Shown here one piece after another: positions 57,656 through 64,000 of a stretch of 64,000 bases of DNA. Position numbers and translations under genes: made by a program. The notes under the pieces were generated by a model. It searched no databases, was not told where the DNA came from, and saw only the letters and a list, made by a program, of their open reading frames with translations. The stretch is from the NCBI GenBank assembly GCA_928212115.1, contig CAKMRJ010005523.1, positions 106,572,794 to 106,636,793 on the forward strand, read 5' to 3'. The stretch is from Lactuca virosa. Taxonomy: Eukaryota; Streptophyta; Magnoliopsida; Asterales; Asteraceae. Each line of letters opens with the position of its first letter. Within the stretch, counting starts at the first letter, position 1.

Positions 57656-58354
57656 TTCCCAGATAAGGTGAAAGACCTAATCGACATGGCTGAACCAAGG
57701 GGTCTGAAAGACATGCAAGCGTTAAGTGTAAAATTCACCGCGTTAGGAAGATTCATAGCCAAATCAGCAAACCAAGCTCTACTGCTATTTCAAACGTTTA
57801 AGGGTGCATTGACAAAAATAATTTATGTTGGACTTCACAAGTAGAAGGTGTGTCAGACAACTTGAAATAGGCCCTGCAGACATTGCTAACCCTGGCTAGC
57901 CCCATTCCCAGGAAACATTATCAATGTACCTAGCCGCCAGAAATGAAGCCATATAGGTAGTCCTGGTGGTCGAAAGAGGAGAAATACAGTTACCAATTTA
58001 CTTCATACGTATAACATTATAGGGGCTGAAATAAACTAACCAATACTAGATAAAGTAGTATTGGCGTTAGTTTATTCAACCAAAAGACTATGATGATATT
58101 TCCAAGTTCAGGGAGTAGAAGTGCTAAAGACCTAGCCGCTCACGCACGTTCTCTTAAAACTAGAAAAGTAGGGCAGACTTGCTAAGTGGGCCATCGATTT
58201 AAGAGAGCATGAGATAAAATACCACTCGAGAACAAGTATTAAGTATCAAGCCTTCGCAGAGTTTTTAACAGAAATCCCAGATGGCGTATGCGACAGTTAT
58301 AAGGAAGCAAGTAAGGTCCCCAAAGTACAATAACATCCATAGGAAAAACACACA
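57656..58354 (+). pseudogene. Tat-lineage gypsy RT end and RNase H remnant (element J)
   Basis: 57656-57844 reads FPDKVKDLIDMAEPRGLKDM, then QALSVKFTALGRFIAKSANQ and ALLLFQTFKGAL, then TAG. It is the RT-RNase H connection of Tat/Ogre-type gypsies. At 57930-58085 the frame reads YLAARNEAI, stop, VVLVVERGEIQLPIYFI, then LDKVVLALVYSTKRL with more stops. This is the first RNase H, whose catalytic Asp-Glu-Asp set can no longer be read. J is the outermost element. CACTA K inserted at its left edge in this window. Confidence 0.75.
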
Positions 58355-58894
58355 TGGACTCTGAATATAGATGACGCCATAGGGAAGGACGGATCGGGCA
58401 CCGGTCTTATCCTGGCTAGCCCTGATGGAGATGAAGTAACTTATGCATTGTGTTTTGACTCTGATACATCCAACAACAAAGCTGAATATAAAGCCCTGTT
58501 GGCAGGACTGCAGCTGGCCAACAAGATGCAAGTGAAACATATTATAGTCCTAATTGATTCTCTATTGATGATGAATCAAGTTAATGGAGATTATGACACA
58601 AGAGACACAAGAATGACAAAATATGTATGTTTCATAAACAAGTTAGCATCCTCTTTTGACAAACTGACAATCAAGTAGATAAAGAGAAGTGATAACAAGA
58701 GGGCTGATGCACTGAGTAAACTAGCAGCAACAACGTTTAACCATCTTTCAAAGGAAGTATTGGTCGAAGTGCTACACGGTATGAGCATCGATGATGAACT
58801 AATCGACACAATATCAACAGAAAGAAGCACGTTGATGACATCATTGTATGATTACTTATCGATGGGTATCGTCCCAGACAACACTTCCCAATAA
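58355..58894 (+). pseudogene. Second, archaeal-type RNase H of element J
   Basis: From 58355 the frame reads WTLNIDDAIGKDGSGTGLIL, then ASPDGDEVTYALCFDSDTSN, KAEYKALLAGLQLA, LIDSLLMMNQVNGDY and, after one TAG at 58676, KRADALSKLA. The four acidic positions of a type-I RNase H appear present: Asp in the first strand, Glu in AEYKALLAG, Asp in LIDSLL and Asp in RADALSKL. A second RNase H downstream of the first, with NNKAEY and ADALSKLA, marks the Tat lineage. The single stop aside, this is one of the better-kept domains; the frame ends at TAA 58892-58894. The domain removes RNA from the hybrid during reverse transcription. Confidence 0.85.
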
Positions 58895-58983
58895 AGGAAG
58901 AAAATATTAAAGCCCCACATTCCATGATCCGTGATGGGAACCTGTATAAAAAGGACATTTAACACCATGGTTAAAGTGCATAG

Positions 58984-59091
58984 AAAACGAGGAAAGGAAG
59001 GAGGTACTCCAACAAACCCACACAGGCAAAGTAGTGGCACACAAAAGAGCGAGGGCTTTAATTGGGAAAAGCATACGAATGGGCCTACATT
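58984..59091 (+). pseudogene. Integrase zinc-finger start of element J, cut by I
   Basis: The frame reads ENEERKEVLQQTHTGKVVAH in slightly altered form (the actual text has GKEG near the start), followed by KRARALIGKSIRMGLH. H-x-G-x-x-x-H and the R-A-L-I-G-K helix fit the HHCC finger at the N-terminus of gypsy integrase. The Cys pair would follow but element I interrupts at 59092. Its ACATT target site is at 59087-59091. Confidence 0.6.
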
Positions 59092-61491
59092 TGTAACATC
59101 CCAAAAATTTCAATAAATTTAAACTTTTCAAAACAACCCATTACTAATAAAAGTGTTTAAAAAACCATCGTTTCCAAAACATGAATTAAAATCAGAGTCT
59201 CCCAAGAACCAATCAGTTGTTAAACCAAGGATGTGTACGGTCACGCCTTCGCCTTGCCACGGTGCTCTGAAGCACCTGAAACAATAAACTGAAACTCTAA
59301 GCACGAAGCTTAGTGAGTTCCCCCAAAGTACCAACACACAAAAAGATAACAATACAAACAAGCATGATCAACTACTCATGCCTGGCCCGATCAGCCTAGG
59401 GCTGGAATACTAGGCACATCTACGATGGGCCCAGTCATCCTCAGGAGGGAATACCCTTGTATCCTAAGCACGTTGGTCCAATCAACCATGAGGTTGGAAT
59501 ACCAAACATGTCGTGTCTAATCAACCATCGGCATGGAATACCACATGCCTATTGACTGATGCACAAGCAGCCCGGTCTCACCATATACCATAGCATGTCG
59601 GGTCCAATCAGCCATCGGGTTGGAATACCGCAGGCCCAATCAACCATCGGGTTGGAATACCATATGTCCAATAAACCATTGGGTTGGAATACCCCAGGCC
59701 CAATCAACCATCGGGTTGGTATTCCCCCGGTCTGTTGGCTCACGCACATAACAGTAAAGCCTCAACCACCGACCAACATATAACCAGTCAACAGACAATT
59801 GGACAGATCTACATATCACTAAGCATAACAACATCCTAAATACAAGGATACTAATCTAACAAATCATTACAACATTATAAAAAAACATAACAGGATATCA
59901 AATCCGAAGGGCCAAACTTGGTGCCTTCAACCTGCAAGTACAGTGAGGAAAACTCACCTCACAAACCGGACAAAAGCTGATGAGGTCCCGCCTCCGAATC
60001 CCAGCTCCCAAACCAACACCTACTCCAACCAAAAAAACCAAACACAATCAAACTCTCCAAAATACCCTCAAGGTCCAACTTGTTCAAAGTCAAAGCCAAA
60101 CGTGCAAGTTCCAAAATTCAATATCTCTTCTCAGCGGAATGCGCCCTGCGTACCAAGAGAGTACACCCAGCGTACTCTGATGTTGACCAAAATCATGGCG
60201 TTGACCGCGTGCGCGCAACGTACCACTAGGTACGCCTAACGTACACAACCTAGTCCCAAAACTCCATTAATATCTTATTCCGTTAAGTTCTTACATCTAA
60301 ACCTCAGATCCAAGCTCAGAATGATGTCCTAAGTCATACAGTTTCGAACTTTATGATTTTACATGGCTATAAAGTGCTTAATGTCCAAAAACCTAAGTTT
60401 TTAACCCAAGAAGACATTACAACTCTTGCATGAAAGGGATAAAAGGGCCAAGATCACATTTTTATATTTCATAATAGCTTTATAATGGATAAACTTTCCA
60501 AATTTATCCATTAGAATGGTCCCAACAAACAATATGTAGTCTTTAAGTCTCAAAGGGACCAAATAGTTCATCTTTTCAACTTAATCCATTAAGTACAAGC
60601 CTCCATCTTTCAGATCTAAATCAAAATGATGTTTAGATGGATAAAGTTTCCAACTTTATCCATAACAAGGTCATAAACTTTCAAAATCTAAACTTTATGC
60701 ACTAAAATGACCAAAAGCTCATAATATCCAGAACAAGTTAGATCTAAAAATGCATCATCAAGACTCAAACTTTATACCTCTAGAATATAGATCAAGGTGA
60801 ATAAAGGACAGATCTACAAGATCCAATGCAACCATCACTTCTACAAGAAGTTCCTTATTCTCCAACGTGCACCATGCATACTCCAAAGCACTCAAAAGCA
60901 CCTTATTTTAGCACACAAGGCTCAACTAGGGTTGGGGTTTAATGGAAGGGGTGTTGGAGAGGTGGAGGCTAAGAATGGAGTGGGTTTGGGGGAGTTAAGG
61001 AGCTTAAATAAGGCTCAAACCACAAAAATAGGGTTTCGCACTGATTGCGTACACCCAACGTACACCTGGTATGCCCAACGTACTCAAGATTCCCTTAGTA
61101 TGCCCAGCGTACACCTCCTTATACGCCGAGTGTACTCAGCTTGGCCCAAAACTGACGAAACTCCAAATAGGCATAACTTCTTCGTTCTAACTCCGATTTT
61201 GACGTTATTTATATCCACGAAAATGTAACGAGAAGATCTACGCTTCTGTGAACTCATACTTGGATTAAAACCTCCCGAACTAAAATCTAATTTCCATAAA
61301 ATCTGGAACAGACACTTCACCGATATACCCCTTGGCTCCAAAAGATAAACCGAACACCCGAATCATCTAAGTTACATTACCCACGCCCAAACGGGTCTAA
61401 ATCTCTTTTCCTCAAAGACTCTGAGCCTGATGATACTCGGTCTGCGGGTCATCACTCTACATTAGGTAACGATTCGAAATAGGGTGTTACA
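59092..61491 (-). repeat. 3' LTR of I
   Basis: 2400 bp. On the minus strand the order is: promoter (61036-61003, AAACCCTA then TATTTAAG), GTAC word array (about 61140-60120), donor GAG/GTGAGT (59960-59952), a tandem array (59740-59480), the GGGGGAACTCACTAAGCTTC block (about 59320), and acceptor TTTCAG/GTG (59281-59273). Confidence 0.85.
59470..59740 (-). repeat. Tandem repeat in the I LTR
   Basis: On the plus strand CAATCAACCATCGGGTTGGA, followed by ATACC, repeats at steps of about 38-58 bp, seven or more times with growing divergence to the left. As in E, it lies between the putative donor and acceptor. ORFs here on both strands are by-products of the repeat. Confidence 0.82.
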
Positions 61492-61530
61492 ACTCTCCCC
61501 CACTTTAATTTGATTTCATCCTCGAAATCA
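61492..61530 (-). other. Polypurine tract and pol end signature of I
   Basis: Complement of GATTTCGAGGATGAAATCAA followed by AAAGTGGGGGAGAGT, directly before the LTR. Same signature as E, C and H. Confidence 0.85.
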
Positions 61531-64000
61531 CTCCTTACCACCCTCTTGAGAACCAACGTTCCGAACAAAACCTTCTAGTGCCGAACAAATCACTGAACCC
61601 ATAATTATCGATCCAAAATGCTACTTCTTTAATTCTGAAGCCCCATAACTTGCCTGACCTCCACATAGGTAGAACCATATCGAAACATAACCTCAAGGGT
61701 CTCCTCCTACCATCAGAACTGAAAACACCCTTTTTGAGCCTAAACCTTCCAACTGATAACCCGGCATACAGATTCCTTAATCCATAACTTGCTAAAGTAA
61801 AGATCTTGCATCAACACACTAATGACTCCCAACGCGATTCCAAACCAAAAGCCAACTTGGTTCATAATTCATAACTCGAGATGCAAGGATTTACACTTGT
61901 ATTTCACCAGAAACCTTCTTCTTCATGGCATCCATTTAGTAAACTAGTATATAAGAATCCCCAAACCACTGTTGAGACTACCAGTCTCACACCTGGTCCA
62001 GCCACCATGTTTCTGAGAGAACCACATAACCAAGAATTCCCAGTACTACAACCGCAACCCATCTCAATGGGATACTTCTGAATCCGGGCATCCATTAGTC
62101 TATTCTCAGAAATCTCTCCCTAAGACTGATGAGCATCCAGTCATAAACTTACCCCCAGTCCCTGATTGGAGACACTACCAAAACATGTGGAAAGGATACT
62201 CAAAACATATCGATCTCAAACTTCATCCAAATCCAAATCCATAAGATGTAGAAAGACCCAATTAAATCCTTAACTCCCTGTCATGCCATTACCAACCACC
62301 GCTCCAACGAACAAAGATGAACAATCCAAGAATTTTCTCATTGCATCCAACCCTTATTAGCACAGGTGTACCCCCACCTGGCAAGTTACTCGAGACATCC
62401 ACAAGAACTTTATAATTCGAGACTTCATAATCGATTCCCAACCTTGATTGTCAAACCCCTAATAACAGCTTGCGAACAAACAGGATTTGAAATGTATACG
62501 TTCCACAAAGACTTTTTGATACCTGACTAATACTTCTAACAACCCTTAATTGTTCCGTCTATCCAAACCGGCTGATTTGCCAGTCTCCCTACTTCTATCA
62601 ACGTGCCAATACCGAAAATACCACAAGTAGGAGAAATGAGTAATCAGGATTACTTGGCCCACAACCCATAAACACCCCTCTCGGAAACATATCCTTAATT
62701 AATAGAATGCATATCCTTAGGGAACCCATCGCCTCAACCTAACAGGGAAGAAATAATGGAGTTCTATCGAAACGTAAAATCTCAACCATAATAGAAGACA
62801 TCCCCCTAAACAATAGGAACAAGACCCCATACCTTGATTGAGACTGAACAGATTCCACCAATATACATCTAGCTCAAGAACACTTCCAAGGTGATCCGGA
62901 ATGCTACAAAACCTGAGCCTGCTATCAACCAAAATTCCACACCACAATTGAGGGTAAACATACCCAGAAACCAAAGGAGCACAAAACATACTGAGCTTGA
63001 TGATAGGTTGACACATTCTTTGAACTTCAGCTGTCACCACTTGAAACTTTCGGAGAATTTCTGTTGAATGACGAACGAAACCATCAATGATCGAGAATGC
63101 ATTGACATTAGGTCTAATAAACCAAAACCCACACAGAGCTGAACATAATCAACTCGGAAACTGATTCCCTAATCGACCTCTAAACAAGCTAGACTATAAT
63201 TAGAAATCCATGTAACGACCTGAGAAATTCCCTCCGCAACCAATACTCAAGCTGAGTGGTCCCAACGGCTCCTCATCCATTCTTTGGCATCCCCACAACA
63301 AACCAATAGCTGCAACTAACTCCTTGAATAACCACTTCCTGCTGAGGGACAACTCATGTGTCTCCTGAACGCACACATCCGATCGCCACCTACTATATAC
63401 ACCTACCTTCACCAAATCCTGAACCGAAATCCCTCATACTCGCACCGCATATCCCTAGGAACCATTCTCTCAATACTACGAACCTGAATAGATCGATGAT
63501 CCTCCAAGCAGAATATCTAGTTCTCCCCTACTTAGGGTTCGAACTACCACCTACTGGTGTTGAAACCAAACGATAACTCAAATCGGCTTAACCAGGTACA
63601 ACCATTCCTGTTCTTGGAATGAATAACACATATAGGATGATCTTCCAGATAAGAGAATTCCTGAATTTCAGCTGAAGATCTCTGAAATTTCCCTAATCAT
63701 GGCCACTTTAACATTAAGGATTCCTTGTAAGAGCATAAGCTAACACTAATTTACGATCCAAAACATGCCCTCCTAGCCTGCAATCCCGACCACCAATCCG
63801 ATACCCGACCTGCCTATATCCCAAGAACATGGACCTTCGATCACATCACAAAGCATCCATAACACATTAATCCACCCACACACTCCTACGCTGACATACT
63901 GTCGCCAAACACCGTGGCCAACAGGCCCCATGCTGGGTTTACATACTAACTCTGAAAATCACAAGCCTACTCACTCCTTCTCCGAACTCGAAAACTAAAA
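61531..64000 (-). other. Interior of I, no recognisable coding
   Basis: This should be the integrase and RT part of pol. Frames reach 107 codons on the minus strand (62717-63040) but show no pol motif. Style and composition match the undecipherable interiors of C, H and the 3' part of E. That makes a whole group of gypsy families here with non-coding or strongly decayed interiors. Confidence 0.5.

Larger units (their letters stand above)
59092..64000 (-). mobile_element. Element I: Ty3/gypsy retrotransposon, minus strand, continuing beyond the window
   Basis: 3' LTR 59092-61491 (plus-strand ends TGTAACATCCC and GGGTGTTACA), then the complement of a polypurine tract and interior to the window end. 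The layout is as in C, E and H. Word content resembles H (ACGTAC/GTACGC), so H and I are probably related families. Confidence 0.85.

Noticed and set aside
59549..59834. ORFs on both strands with repeated GVGIPP or RWLIGPG-like text
   Set aside because: By-products of the tandem repeat in the I LTR; open in several frames.
59972..60002. CTGATGAGG...CCTCCGAATC resembling a hammerhead ribozyme core
   Set aside because: The required GAAA after stem II is absent (GAAT), and no cleavage site or stems I and III fit. Short match likely by chance.
62717..63040. 107-codon minus-strand ORF in the interior of I
   Set aside because: Correct strand for pol but no RT, RNase H or integrase motif can be read; length alone is not enough.

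Overview
The window is plant repeat DNA. I found no host gene, rRNA, tRNA or CRISPR array. It is almost entirely LTR retrotransposons (Ty1/copia and Ty3/gypsy) plus the end of one CACTA DNA transposon, most of it coding-dead. The gypsy families and their recurring words (CpG-rich ACTCGACGAGT and GAGTTTACGGCC, T/A-rich leaders) look to me like Asteraceae, most likely the lettuce group. That is recognition from memory, not a database result.

The layout is a nest, worked out from LTR ends (TG...CA), primer-binding sites, polypurine tracts and 5-bp target duplications. From outside in: J, a Tat-lineage gypsy pol remnant (57646-59091), holds K, the right end of a CACTA transposon (53536-57645). 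K holds H, the right part of a chromovirus-type gypsy (1-53535). The 3' LTR of H holds C, a gypsy (9757-44385, duplication ATTTT). The 5' LTR of C holds D, a minus-strand gypsy (11353-38040, CTTAC/CTTTC). The 5' LTR of D holds E, a gypsy (20166-37169, GTATG). The interior of E holds F, a deleted gypsy (24468-31890, CTGCA/CAGCA). That is seven levels.

Side insertions are copia A in the interior of H (12-7492, GATTT), copia B in the LTR of H (45140-52552, minus strand, CTTAT), copia solo LTR S in the LTR of D (19378-20130, GGTAC), and gypsy solo LTR G in the CACTA (54032-57117, ATTTC). A further minus-strand gypsy, I, starts at 59092 and runs off the window.

Recognisable protein remnants are: copia gag zinc knuckle, integrase and RT pieces in A and B; integrase C-terminus and chromodomain-like tail in H; gag, integrase tail and an upstream acidic coiled-coil ORF in D; gag knuckle and RT thumb in E; gag N-terminus in F; RT, RNase H, second (archaeal-type) RNase H and integrase zinc finger in J; and a CACTA transposase-like acidic tail in K. 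None is intact, so any movement must have used enzymes supplied elsewhere.

Three things stand out. First, the interior of copia family A/B, which moved recently despite a dead pol, is close to a continuous string of long quasi-palindromic hairpins, several capped by two recurring loop motifs. Second, most LTR families here carry a consensus 5' splice site and a downstream 3' splice-site-like sequence inside the LTR, with a family-specific tandem array between them. Third, each LTR family carries its own repeated CpG-rich word upstream of that donor.
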